Of a DNA stretch of 64,000 nucleotides, positions 50,844 to 59,635 are shown piece by piece. Position 1 is the first letter of the stretch; every line of letters starts with the position of its first letter. Source of the stretch: JAAGZL01 sp050291725 (GTDB lineage Bacteria; Pseudomonadota; Gammaproteobacteria; Chromatiales; Chromatiaceae). The notes beneath the pieces are model-generated. The model was not told the DNA's origin and searched no databases. It saw only the letters and a program-made list of their open reading frames with translations. A program made the translations under genes and the position numbers. The stretch lies in the NCBI GenBank assembly GCA_050291725.1, contig JBNKKH010000024.1, forward strand, positions 1-64,000, read 5' to 3'.

Positions 50844-53579
50844 ATGCTGAAGAGCCACGCTGGAGGTGAAAATGAGTTCTTCAGCTTCAGTGAGCTGGTG
50901 GATGTAGCAACATTTTCCCAACTGTTTGAGAACTTTTATCAAGCCACTGGGATTCCTAACGGCTTGGTCGGACCTAAGGGTGAAAAGATCACCCAGGCAG
51001 GCTGGAGTGATGCCTGCTCTCTGTTCCACAGGGTGAGTCCAGACACTGAACGCCTGTGTAAAGAGAGCAATCTGAGACTAATGCAGGAGCTTCAGGATGG
51101 AAAGGTTACCTCCAGCATATGTAAAAACGGCCTTTACGATTATGCAACTCCAGTGATAGTCGAAGGACACCACCTGGGGACCCTGTTTCTAGGCCAGGTG
51201 TTCGATTCCCCTCCTGACATAAAATTCTTTAGCCGCCAGGCAAAACAGTTCAATTTTGACCAAGATGAATATCTAAAAGCCATTCGCGCCGTACCCATTA
51301 TCAGCAGGGAGCAGATGCAAGCACATATGCAAGCCTTGGCTGGTGTAATAAAGATATTAGCTACTAATGGGTTAGCCAAATGGCAAGAGTCACAACTGAA
51401 ACAAGATCTAAGCAAAACTACAGAACAGCGTATTCAGCTAGAGGACCTGCTCAGGTTATCTCCCGTCGGAGTTGGTTTGTCCGATGCTGAAGGTAATATT
51501 GAATATGTTAACCAGAGATTCACAGAACTATTTGGCTACACACTAGATGATCTACCAGATCTTGAAACTTGGTACAGCAAAGCCTACCCTGATGCTGGTT
51601 ACCGAAATATGATCATTGAGCCATGGAGGCAACGAGTATATAAGGCAGATCAACTGGGAACCTCCCCCCCCAAATTACAGGCATTCGTAACTTGCAAAAA
51701 TGGTAGCGAGCGTCAGGTACTTGTCCAGGTATCATGGGTTGGCGATAAACGGCTGGTCAATTTCACTGATATCACAGATCAATGTAATGCTGAGCAACGC
51801 AGCCGCGTTCACAGTGCCATGCTGGAAATGGTAGCCAAAGCCGAGCCTCTATCCAACATACTAGTCACACTTGCTCAGTCTATCGAAGACGAGTCACCGT
51901 CATCACTCTGCAGTGTACATATACTAGATAATGAGAGAAAGCATCTACTAACTGTCGCTGCCCCTAGTCTGCCTGAGTTTTACAATAAAGCCACAGAAGA
52001 AATTGAAATAGGAGATGGTGTTGGATCATGTGGCACTGCAGTCTTTCGTCGAGAACGTGTTATCGTAGAAAATATTTCAACCCATGAGTACTGGCAGGAT
52101 TTTTCTCACCTAGCCCAACAAGCAGGATTGGCTGCATGTTGGTCTGAACCCATTATATCCTCCAAAGGAACAGTCTTAGGAACCTTTGCCATTTATCATA
52201 GAGTTCCTGCGGTACCTAATCTGCTGGATATTGAACGCATCTCCTTTGCTGCCAACCTTGCAGCAATTGCCATAGAAAATGAAAATACCCGTAACGAACT
52301 AATGCAGAGTGAGCTTCAGTTCCGCACCCTGGCCAATAACGCCCCGGTTAGTATTGCCCGCTATGACCGTGATGGCCGTATATTGTATGTTAATCCAAAG
52401 TTTGCCACTTCATTTTCAGAAAAGAATGAACATACGTTTGGACCAAAACCCACCGAACAACCTGAGCTATCCTATAGAAACACTTTTCAGAGTGCGACCA
52501 AGCAAACGCTAAAGAGTGGTGAAAAGACATCATTTGAAATTAATGTTATTACTCCCGAGGGAGACACTGAAACACACCTTATCCACATGGTACCGGAACG
52601 GGACGAGAAAGAGCAAATTACTGGGATATTAGCTACTGGCCTAGACATCACTGAACACAAACAGTTGGAAGAACGATTGACAAAACGCGAACGCGAGTTT
52701 CGCACCTTAGCTGAAAACATTCCCATCAACATCTCCCGCTTTGACAAAGATGGGTATCTTACTTACGCAAACTCACGTCTCTCTGCAGATTTCCCCTTAA
52801 CCATTGACAAACTATTTGGTACCAAATTCTCTAAAGAACCAACTCAACCCTATACTGAGATTGTAAATAATTCCATTATGCGCACACTGCAAGATGGAAT
52901 GGAGAGATCATTTGAGATTGAGATTCCAGTTACTGGCGGTAGCTTTGTTACCCATCTTATCACCATGGTGGCCGAACGAGATGAATCTGGATCAATTATA
53001 GGAGTTCTAGCAACTGGAAATAATGTTAGTGAACGCAAACGCCTGCAACGTGAACTGGAACGTCAGGCACGGCTAGATTTCCTTACCAACCTACTCAATC
53101 GACGATATTTTATGGAGCTGGCTAAGATGGAACTTTTGCGCTTGAAACGCTATGGCGGAAAACTATCTCTAATAATGTTTGATATCGATCACTTTAAACG
53201 TATCAATGATAGTCATGGCCACAACACTGGTGATCTTGTTTTAAAGAAGATTGCACATATCAGCCACGAGACGGTACGTGAGATAGATGTAGTTGGTCGC
53301 CTTGGCGGTGAAGAGTTTGTTGTACTATTGCCACAAACAGATAAAGACCAAGCCCTCAATATAGCTGAACGCATTCACCTTGCTATCGCCGAAGCTAAAG
53401 TAGAAACCGAAGCGAAAACAGATATAGATTTCACTGCCTCATTTGGCGTGGTTACTATAGAAAGTGAATCAGTTGAGTTAGAAAAAATGGTCACTGTTGA
53501 CGATATCCTTATTCGAGCAGACAAGGCCATGTATCAGGCAAAACAAAACGGTCGTAATCAAGTTTACCAAGAGCCATGA
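50844..53579 (+). CDS. PocR-PAS-GAF-PAS-PAS-GGDEF diguanylate cyclase
   Basis: 911 residues, ATG at 50844 behind gggagg. A PocR ligand-binding domain (about 10-180: LVDVATFSQLFENFYQATGI, LYDYATPVIVEGHHLGTLFL, GQVFDSP) precedes PAS (LLRLSPVGVGLSDAEGNIEY), GAF (about 325-475), two related PAS domains (FRTLANNAPVSIARYDRDGR; FRTLAENIPINISRFDKDGY) and GGDEF with LGGEEFVVLLPQ and DIDHFKRINDSHGHNTGD. No membrane segment. PocR domains bind small hydrophobic ligands or hydrocarbons. It lies 42 bases after the chemoreceptor, likely one transcript. Confidence 0.92.
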   Translation: MLKSHAGGENEFFSFSELVDVATFSQLFENFYQATGIPNGLVGPKGEKITQAGWSDACSLFHRVSPDTERLCKESNLRLMQELQDGKVTSSICKNGLYDYATPVIVEGHHLGTLFLGQVFDSPPDIKFFSRQAKQFNFDQDEYLKAIRAVPIISREQMQAHMQALAGVIKILATNGLAKWQESQLKQDLSKTTEQRIQLEDLLRLSPVGVGLSDAEGNIEYVNQRFTELFGYTLDDLPDLETWYSKAYPDAGYRNMIIEPWRQRVYKADQLGTSPPKLQAFVTCKNGSERQVLVQVSWVGDKRLVNFTDITDQCNAEQRSRVHSAMLEMVAKAEPLSNILVTLAQSIEDESPSSLCSVHILDNERKHLLTVAAPSLPEFYNKATEEIEIGDGVGSCGTAVFRRERVIVENISTHEYWQDFSHLAQQAGLAACWSEPIISSKGTVLGTFAIYHRVPAVPNLLDIERISFAANLAAIAIENENTRNELMQSELQFRTLANNAPVSIARYDRDGRILYVNPKFATSFSEKNEHTFGPKPTEQPELSYRNTFQSATKQTLKSGEKTSFEINVITPEGDTETHLIHMVPERDEKEQITGILATGLDITEHKQLEERLTKREREFRTLAENIPINISRFDKDGYLTYANSRLSADFPLTIDKLFGTKFSKEPTQPYTEIVNNSIMRTLQDGMERSFEIEIPVTGGSFVTHLITMVAERDESGSIIGVLATGNNVSERKRLQRELERQARLDFLTNLLNRRYFMELAKMELLRLKRYGGKLSLIMFDIDHFKRINDSHGHNTGDLVLKKIAHISHETVREIDVVGRLGGEEFVVLLPQTDKDQALNIAERIHLAIAEAKVETEAKTDIDFTASFGVVTIESESVELEKMVTVDDILIRADKAMYQAKQNGRNQVYQEP

Positions 53580-53850
53580 AAACATCACCAAAATTGATCA
53601 GCTAAGCAGCAAACAGCAACTACCTATGTACTGAACAGCGATGTGCTTCAGCTATCTAATAACGCAGATTAAGCTGATGAACAGTGTCAACATACAACTT
53701 ACAAGACCAACGTTCTAAATCAGCTATCCACTCAGCGCAGAGATGAGATGCAGCGCTTCAAAATCATCTGACCTAGTGACATTTGACATAGACAAACCAG
53801 TTCGCAGCAGGTTAGCCTGATAACCAATATTTCTATTGGATTATCAGACC

Positions 53851-54330
53851 ATGAGCATCACCTACACACCTATCGGCATCATTCATAGTCCCTATCAGGA
53901 TAAGGCTGATATGCCCATACAGCCAACCGGGGCCACAGGAGTTGCAGGTAGGGTTGAAATCTTAGAAGAGTTTCAGGAGGGACTGGCCGATCTAGACGGC
54001 TTCTCCCATATTATTCTGCTCTACCATTTCCACCGCAGCGAAGAGTTCCAACTCAAAGTAGTACCTTTCATGGACAATGAGCAGCGCGGCCTGTTCTCCA
54101 CCCGCGCCCCCAAGCGCCCCAATCCGATCGGACTCTCAATAGTTAAGTTAGATCGTATTGAAGATAATATCCTGCATATTAACAATGTAGATGTTCTGGA
54201 CGGAACTCCACTCCTAGATGTAAAGCCATACATACCAGAGTTTGACGCCCAAACTGAGGTAAGCACGGGCTGGTTTAAACAGTCCCGAGAAACAGTATCG
54301 CAATATAGATCAGATGAGAGGTTTAAATAA
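53851..54330 (+). CDS. trmO: tRNA (N6-threonylcarbamoyladenosine37-N6)-methyltransferase TrmO
   Basis: 159 residues from ATG at 53851 (MSITYTPIGIIHSPYQDKAD); an upstream TTG at 53836 is less likely. Blocks PIQPTGATGVAGRVEILEEF, LDGFSHIILLYHFHRSEEFQ, LFSTRAPKRPNPIGLSIVKL and LLDVKPYIPEFDAQ match the TsaA/TrmO beta-barrel, with SAM bound by the RAPxRPNPIGLS loop. It methylates t6A37 in tRNA-Thr. Single gene with a weak ribosome site. Confidence 0.9.
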   Translation: MSITYTPIGIIHSPYQDKADMPIQPTGATGVAGRVEILEEFQEGLADLDGFSHIILLYHFHRSEEFQLKVVPFMDNEQRGLFSTRAPKRPNPIGLSIVKLDRIEDNILHINNVDVLDGTPLLDVKPYIPEFDAQTEVSTGWFKQSRETVSQYRSDERFK

Positions 54331-54387
54331 GATTCCACAAGAGGTACCCTACTCTCTCTAGTGCGCAACAAGTAATAACAGACAGAA

Positions 54388-54675
54388 ATGGAAAAAGAGA
54401 AATTCCCTTATATCGCTACCGGCTTAGGCCTGTTTCTATTGGTACTGGTGTTAGTGGGGAGCAAGGTGCGAGACGACGGCAGCACGCTGATCCCTCTGCT
54501 TACCCTACTGGTAGTCAGTGAATTTGCATTTTTTGTCAACGCCATAGGCGCTTACATCGGCACTAATCATATCTTACAAACTGGAATCAAACCGGTATAT
54601 GGTGTGGTTACACTGGTTTGTATAGTCTTAGCTATCGTGTTTGCGTGGATGGGTATATCTCTATGGCCAAATTGA
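54388..54675 (+). CDS. small three-helix membrane protein, hypothetical
   Basis: 95 residues, ATG at 54388. Membrane segments YIATGLGLFLLVLVLVGSKV, LIPLLTLLVVSEFAFFVNAI and PVYGVVTLVCIVLAIVFAWM. No motif suggests a function. It follows trmO by 57 bases on the same strand. Confidence 0.65.
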   Translation: MEKEKFPYIATGLGLFLLVLVLVGSKVRDDGSTLIPLLTLLVVSEFAFFVNAIGAYIGTNHILQTGIKPVYGVVTLVCIVLAIVFAWMGISLWPN

Positions 54676-54684
54676 TAGCTTAGA

Positions 54685-55158
54685 TCACTCTGTACCTAAT
54701 CTCTCTTCCCGTAACTTATCCCGCACTCCCATCAAAACTCTTCCGAAGGTATTGTGCCCCCTGCCATCGCGACCACACCCCCAGTAGTAGTCATACTGGC
54801 TGCTTTCGACAATTTTCTGATCACCGGTAGCCAATAGAGCATCGGCAACTTCGGTGTGGGAACGGCACTTGATGTAAACACCACGGGTCATATAGGTCTC
54901 TCTCACCTGCTCCCAATCATCACGCACACTCTTTTTATTTTTTTTCCCGAGCTTATTAGCCAGGTCTGGATGTTCTGCCTCTAAAACAGCCTTACGCAAT
55001 TCATCAGACTCAAATTTCATAGCCTGATAGTAGTGTTCTACAGATGGCCACTCTGCACCATCCAACTCAAACCCATGTTTCGAGTAACTGGATAGAGGAT
55101 TCAGTGGATCACTTCTGGAGACATATAGAGGCGTGGGGTCTGATCGAGAAAAAATCAT
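54685..55158 (-). CDS. NADAR-family N-glycosidase-like protein
   Basis: 157 residues from ATG at 55158 (MIFSRSDPTPLYVSRSDPLN). Family blocks: LSSYSKHGFELDGAEWPSVE, HYYQAMKFESDELRKAVLEA, NKKSVRDDWEQVRETYMTRG, and SSQYDYYWGCGRDGRGHNTF. NADAR (YbiA/DUF1768) proteins remove damaged riboflavin intermediates or ADP-ribose modifications from guanine. It converges with the gene at 54388-54675 and is divergent from the CNNM gene. Confidence 0.88.
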   Translation of the reverse strand: MIFSRSDPTPLYVSRSDPLNPLSSYSKHGFELDGAEWPSVEHYYQAMKFESDELRKAVLEAEHPDLANKLGKKNKKSVRDDWEQVRETYMTRGVYIKCRSHTEVADALLATGDQKIVESSQYDYYWGCGRDGRGHNTFGRVLMGVRDKLREERLGTE

Positions 55159-55404
55159 AATTAAATACTCACAATATAAAGCAGCCAACAGGTAGCAGTG
55201 CTGTAGAAGATATATTGTACAAGGGATATTACCAATGGCAACGCTATTAACCGCCCAACCCTATGATTTGATGATCGGCCCGGTTCACCCATCCCCTTTT
55301 CTAGATAGATTCCGGTCGTCAGACCAATATGTGCTAATATCAAACCAACGCATAACAATAGAAAATAGCTGCGGGTATTTTATTAATACACTCACCAGAC
55401 CAGT

Positions 55405-56460
55405 ATGACCCTACTAATACTCTATATAACCATCGCCCTACTCTTCTCGTTTTTATGCTCTGTGTTTGAAGCGGTATTACTAAGTGTTACCACCGCCCAC
55501 ATAAGCGTACTTGAACAGGAAGGCAAGTCATCTGGCACGCTCTTGAGCGAACTTAAGTCCGATATTAATAAACCTCTAGCCGCAATCCTTACCCTAAACA
55601 CCATAGCCCATACTGTAGGTGCCGTAGGTGCAGGCGCCCAAGCAACCATTGTGTTTGGTGATGCCTGGGTCGGCCTGTTTTCCGCCATTCTTACTCTGAT
55701 GATTCTGGTATTCTCCGAGATCATCCCCAAAACACTGGGCGCAACCTACTGGCGTGGGCTGGCTGGTGTTACGGCACACATCCTCAAATACATGATAAAG
55801 ATCCTGTATCCATTTGTGTGGTTATCGGAACATCTAACACGCGGCCTTTCCCACAGCGAGGAAATAGCAGGCTTCAGCCGCGAAGAGTTCGCCGCCATGG
55901 CCGATCTAGGTCAACAAGAGGGACAACTGGAAGAGCGGGAATCGCGCATTCTAAAAAACATGTTTCTGCTGCATGAAACTTTGGTCACAGATGTAATGAC
56001 ACCACGCCCGGTTGTATTCTCACTCCCGGAAACACTAACGGTTCGCGAGTACTTCGAACAATACTACGACTCTCGCTTCTCCCGCATCCCCATCTACTCC
56101 AACAACAGTGAAACCTTCATCGGCTTTGTACTCAAAGATGACCTGCTGCTGGCCCAAGCTCGCAACAACACCGACAACGAGCTAAAAACCTACCGACGCG
56201 AACTAATCGCCATGTCAGACAAGTCATCCCTCTCCGCCGCCTTTGATAAAGTACTACATCAACGCGCCCACATCATGGTAATCGTAGATGAGTATGGCGG
56301 CATGGAAGGCATCATCACCATGGAAGATATTCTAGAAACCCTGCTCGGCCTAGAAATAATGGATGAGAGCGACAAAGCCGCCGACATGCAGGATTACGCC
56401 CGCAAGATGTGGAAGAAAAGAGCACAGGAGATGGGGATTGCTTTACCAAAGGATGATTGA
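55405..56460 (+). CDS. CNNM/DUF21-CBS transporter-like membrane protein
   Basis: 351 residues, ATG at 55405. The DUF21 domain with about four membrane segments covers residues 1-150 (LILYITIALLFSFLCSVFEA, PLAAILTLNTIAHTVGAVGA, ILTLMILVFSEIIPKTLG). Two CBS domains follow (TDVMTPRPVVFSLPETLTVR; AHIMVIVDEYGGMEGIITME DIL). The usual CorC_HlyC C-terminal domain is absent; the protein ends about 30 residues after the CBS pair. Family members are linked to Mg2+ or Co2+ export. Confidence 0.88.
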   Translation: MTLLILYITIALLFSFLCSVFEAVLLSVTTAHISVLEQEGKSSGTLLSELKSDINKPLAAILTLNTIAHTVGAVGAGAQATIVFGDAWVGLFSAILTLMILVFSEIIPKTLGATYWRGLAGVTAHILKYMIKILYPFVWLSEHLTRGLSHSEEIAGFSREEFAAMADLGQQEGQLEERESRILKNMFLLHETLVTDVMTPRPVVFSLPETLTVREYFEQYYDSRFSRIPIYSNNSETFIGFVLKDDLLLAQARNNTDNELKTYRRELIAMSDKSSLSAAFDKVLHQRAHIMVIVDEYGGMEGIITMEDILETLLGLEIMDESDKAADMQDYARKMWKKRAQEMGIALPKDD

Positions 56461-56494
56461 GTAGGTATATATCATCCCCGCGTCTTGATCACAG

Positions 56495-56820
56495 CATCCA
56501 TCCCCTCTCCCCTCAGGGGAGAGGGTTAGGGTGAGGGGTGGTTATTAACTAATTCCAGTAATTGTTTCTTCAACTTCCCGCAGCATCCATCCCCTCTCCC
56601 CTCAGGGGAGAGGGCCAGGGTGAGGGGTGGTTATTAGCTAACTCCGGTAATCGCTTCCTCAACTTCCCTATGGGTCAACGCCCAGCCCTCCCCAGGCAAT
56701 AAGATTAGCCGCAAATAAACGCGAATCACCGCAAATTCACGCTAATAACCCTTCGTCATCCCGCAGCATCCATCCCCTCTCCCCTCAGGGGAGAGGGTTA
56801 GGGTGAGGGGTGGTTATTAG
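56495..56820. repeat. three tandemly spaced copies of the CT/GA-rich palindrome
   Basis: Catcccctctcccctcaggg + gagaggg...gtgaggggtggttatta occurs at about 56507-56548, 56587-56635 and 56770-56819. Between copies lie caacttccc.. segments and a cgcaaat-type repeat (56703-56748). Confidence 0.8.
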
Positions 56821-57012
56821 CTAATTACGGCAATCAGCTTCTCAGCCCTTAACCCACAACATTAGGGAACAGCCCCCAATCATTGAAGTGATTGAATCCA
56901 ATCTTATGGAACAGATATCTATTACTACTCAATGAATTGGGTAGCGGTATCGCATCAAACCTTCCCCCCTCATCCCCTGCCCTTCTCCCCGCTGGGGAGA
57001 AGGGAGTTACTG
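56774..57012. repeat. long direct repeat, copy A
   Basis: About 239 bp nearly identical to 57639-57877 (copy B), including both dispersed palindromes and the block cattgaagtgattgaatcca. A third, partial and more diverged copy C starts near 58484. Copies A and B flank the membrane-protein gene at 57107-57493. Confidence 0.85.
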
Positions 57013-57106
57013 AAATAATTAGGGTCAGTGTGAATTTTTCTCAACTGCTAGAATATTTTGCTGCGTTTTTTTACACTGACCTCAATTATCATTTAGGTAA
57101 TCCAGA

Positions 57107-57493
57107 TTGAGCACATTTAATTATAAATCAGTTAGCACTGTAACAGCAGTTATTGCATTTATACTGTTTTTGATCCTATTGGTAGCACCTGTAAGTATTT
57201 TTATGTTGTTTCAGGTGCAAGGCAACGAATCGGCATTCTTTATATCAAGAAGAGCAGAGATGCTTTTTTTAGGTATAGCTTCTTTTTTATGGCTTGGTCG
57301 CAATGCAATTCATTCTGAATTAAGGCAAGCTATATGTGTTGGCTTGTCATTATCTATGTTTGCTTTAGCTACACTAGGTATTTTTGAATTTGTTCGTGGA
57401 TTTGTAGGTATAGGGATATTTGCTGCTGTATCAACAGAAACAATTATTGGTTTTGCATATTACAGAATATGGAAAAATAATGGAGATGCCTAA
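57107..57493 (+). CDS. four-helix membrane protein, hypothetical, between direct repeats
   Basis: 128 residues from a TTG at 57107 (MSTFNYKSVSTVTAVIAFIL); a weak start. Segments TAVIAFILFLILLVAPVSIF, MLFLGIASFLWLGRN, CVGLSLSMFALATLGIFEFV and VGIGIFAAVSTETIIGFAYY are hydrophobic. Base composition is much more AT-rich than the neighbours. The stop codon lies in gatgcctaacaag, which resembles the GCCTAAC box that ends integron cassette genes. Imperfect inverted segments ggtcagtgtgaa / ttacactgacct (57023-57082) precede it. Probably acquired; function unknown. Confidence 0.5.
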   Translation: MSTFNYKSVSTVTAVIAFILFLILLVAPVSIFMLFQVQGNESAFFISRRAEMLFLGIASFLWLGRNAIHSELRQAICVGLSLSMFALATLGIFEFVRGFVGIGIFAAVSTETIIGFAYYRIWKNNGDA

Positions 57494-57638
57494 CAAGAGA
57501 CTGTGGTGTAAAGTAGGTAAAAATAGCTATCAATAAGCCCAGTAGCTTTACCGCACATACAGTACCCTTCCCTCTGGGCGATAATGATTAGCCGCAAATA
57601 AACGCAAAGCACCGCAAAACCACGCAAAGAACTTATGT

Positions 57639-57877
57639 CCCCTCTCCCCTCAGGGGAGAGGGTTAGGGTGAGGGGTGGTTATTAGCTAATTACGGCAATC
57701 AGCTTCTCAGCCATTAACCCACAACATTAGGGGACAGCCCCCAATCATTGAAGTGATTGAATCCAATCTTATGGAACAGATATCTATCACTACTCAATGA
57801 ATTGAGTAGCGGTATCGCATTAAACCTTCTCCCCTCATCCCCTGCCCTTCTCCCCGCTGGGGAGAAGGGAGTTACTG
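57639..57877. repeat. long direct repeat, copy B
   Basis: Same length as copy A with only a few differences. Past 57877 it continues into the 21-bp repeat array, a continuation that copy A has lost at 57013. Confidence 0.85.
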
Positions 57878-57917
57878 GATCACGCGATCAAGTTACGGGG
57901 TGGCGAAGCAATTTTTC

Positions 57918-58040
57918 CTACCAGTTGAGCTATTTCTCTCATGCATGGGCAAAATAACCTCATTGTTGAGTGAATTTCCCTCATGAACGAGCAAATCAAC
58001 CTCACCATTGACCAAATTTTACGCAACACCGCACCCAATA
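57918..58040. repeat. degenerate 21-bp tandem array 1
   Basis: From 57927 the sequence divides into units of 20-21 bp starting GAG or GGC/GAC, with consensus GAGNNAATTNNCCTCAT (units begin near 57927, 57948, 57968, 57989 and 58010). Read on the minus strand, the units give seven-residue peptides (MREIAQL, MRLFCPC, MREIHST, VRLICSF). Confidence 0.65.
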
Positions 58041-58254
58041 GGTGCATGAGCCTAGCTCTGAGAGTCGTTAATGACTGAAATAATAGAAACAGAGGAGAAA
58101 AAAGCCTCATGAGTTGGATTATTTGGCTAATTGCCGAGGAAAATAGTCGAACCGGTGAGGGTCTGACTGATCATCACTAGGCTTTTTCGGAACATGACTT
58201 CAGAAATAGTGGAACTTAGTCCAGTTTTATTGGACTTCACGGCAATAAAAAACC

Positions 58255-58478
58255 AACTAACTGGACTATTATTCCAACCAGTTGGATGATTTCCCTCATT
58301 CATGAGGGATAAAAGCAGCGCGGTTGAGTAAATTTCAGTCAAGCATGCCCCTAAAAAGTTCGTGAGGTCTATTCCAAGGTTCATCCAGTTCCGAATTAAT
58401 TGGAAGAGGTTACATAAAAGTTGCGTGAGTTCTATTATTTTTCCCGACAGGTCCATTCAACAGGCCACGCGGTCTATT
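58255..58478. repeat. degenerate 21/22-bp array 2 (diverged)
   Basis: The block around 58275-58345 (ccaaccagttggatgatttc, cctcattcatgagggat, gttgagtaaatttcag) aligns with array 1, and the following stretch to about 58478 carries looser 21-22 bp units (gtgaggtctatt, gtgagttctatt, cgcggtctatt). Read on the minus strand it gives DLSGKII, ELTQLLC, NLFQLIR, DLTNFLG. Confidence 0.5.
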
Positions 58479-58483
58479 ATTCA

Positions 58484-58790
58484 ATATTAGGGAACAGACC
58501 CCAATTATTGATGTGATTGAATCTAATCTTATGGAACTGATATCTATTACTACGCAATGAATTGTATAGCGGTATCGCATAAAACCTTCTCCCCTCATCC
58601 CCTGCCCTTCTCCCGCTAGGGAGAAGGGAGTTACTGGATCACGCAATCAAGTTGCGGGGTGTCGAAGCAATTTTTCCAACCAGTTGGGCTATTTCTCTCA
58701 TGCATGGGCAAAACAACCCCATCTTTGACCGATTTTCCCTTATGAAATCGCAAAATAGCCTCACCATTGAGTTACTTTACCTCCTAATTG
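58484..58790. repeat. direct repeat copy C with 21-bp array 3
   Basis: 58484-58635 matches the second half of copies A and B with more differences, and 58636-58790 matches the continuation of copy B (ctatttctctcatgcatggg, aaaacaaccccatc). So the duplication included the 21-bp array. Confidence 0.75.
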
Positions 58791-58918
58791 AAAAGTGCTC
58801 ATCCCCAATTAACCCACTCTAATTTAGAACATCTATCTAGTTCGACTGATGCTGACAAATCCTCGCAGAGAGATATACTGTTCAGGTTGAATTGGTAGTG
58901 GTAGGAAACGTGTAGCGC

Positions 58919-59140
58919 ATGAATCTTTCAGACATCCAAAATTTCCTCAAATGGCGGCAACAGGCGTCGCTGGATGATTTCGCCCGTGGGTTCGACCTGG
59001 ATAAGGAGCAGATAGCCTCTATCCTGGAACAGTTGGTTGCAGAGGGAACAATGCGTAAACACTATATTTCAAACTGCTGTAATGATGGCTGTGAGCCATG
59101 CGTTCCACCACTGGTTGAGTACTATGAAATGGCTGAGTGA
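58919..59140 (+). CDS. FeoC-like winged-helix regulator
   Basis: 73 residues, ATG at 58919. MNLSDIQNFLKWRQQASLDD and FARGFDLDKEQIASILEQLV form a small winged helix; the C-terminal CCNDGCEPCVPPLVEYYEM contains a cluster of cysteines like the FeoC Fe-S loop. FeoC partners the FeoB ferrous iron transporter, but no feoA or feoB is in the window. It lies beside the nifB operon on the opposite strand. Confidence 0.7.
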   Translation: MNLSDIQNFLKWRQQASLDDFARGFDLDKEQIASILEQLVAEGTMRKHYISNCCNDGCEPCVPPLVEYYEMAE

Positions 59141-59182
59141 GGCATAAGCCGGGGTAGTCTCGCCAGGCAATCCAGTTCAGAC

Positions 59183-59635
59183 TCAACCACCTAACCGCAA
59201 CAAACCCAAAGCGGTCTGCTGCCATCCCTTACTGGCATAAAACCCTAAGGCCGCACTATTATCTCTATCCGCTGCTAGTTGTAGTCTGGTTAGTCCATTA
59301 TCCTCTGCCCACACTTGTATGTGATCCAGCAAAGCAGCCCCTACACCTTTGCCGCGCTCTTTCTGGTCTACCACCACATCTTCCACCAGACCTACATGGC
59401 CACCTTCAGCAGTGGAGACCAAAATCTGCAGCGTGGCCATTCCGATAACTGCGCCCTGCTCTTCTGCTACCACCACATATGCCCCTAGGGTATCCAGCAA
59501 CAGCTGCAAACCTCTGCGCTGCTTCTCAGCATCAGGGATAAAGTCTGCTTCTATGGAGAAGAGCTGGGATAGAAGTTGGGACATCTGTTCAATATCTGCC
59601 TGGGTGGCAGCACGTATCTTTACCTTCGCGTTCAT
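59183..59635 (-). CDS. GNAT-family N-acetyltransferase
   Basis: 150 residues; ATG at 59635 overlaps the draG stop by 4 bases. MNAKVKIRAATQADIEQMSQ, GMATLQILVSTAEGGHVGLV and EDVVVDQKERGKGVGAALLD contain motif A (RGKGVGAALL) for acetyl-CoA, followed by LTRLQLAADRDNSAALGFYA. The substrate is unknown. It is the last gene of the nifB-fdx-nifQ-draG transcript by position. Confidence 0.85.
   Translation of the reverse strand: MNAKVKIRAATQADIEQMSQLLSQLFSIEADFIPDAEKQRRGLQLLLDTLGAYVVVAEEQGAVIGMATLQILVSTAEGGHVGLVEDVVVDQKERGKGVGAALLDHIQVWAEDNGLTRLQLAADRDNSAALGFYASKGWQQTALGLLRLGG

Noticed and set aside
55161..55358. Minus-strand 65-residue frame with two hydrophobic stretches ahead of the NADAR gene
   Set aside because: It needs a TTG start without a ribosome site and fills the likely promoter region of two divergent genes. 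It cannot be excluded but is not supported.
57013..57106. Insertion sequence ends (ggtcagtgtgaa / ttacactgacct)
   Set aside because: Inverted segments are short and imperfect, and no transposase gene lies between or near them.
57880..58456. Minus-strand frames of 76 and 109 residues through the 21-bp arrays
   Set aside because: The frames exist because the repeat unit is a multiple of three; starts lack ribosome sites and the peptides look like translated repeat. Reported as repeats instead of genes.
57900..58800. CRISPR array
   Set aside because: Units are too degenerate, contiguous without spacers, and no cas genes are present.
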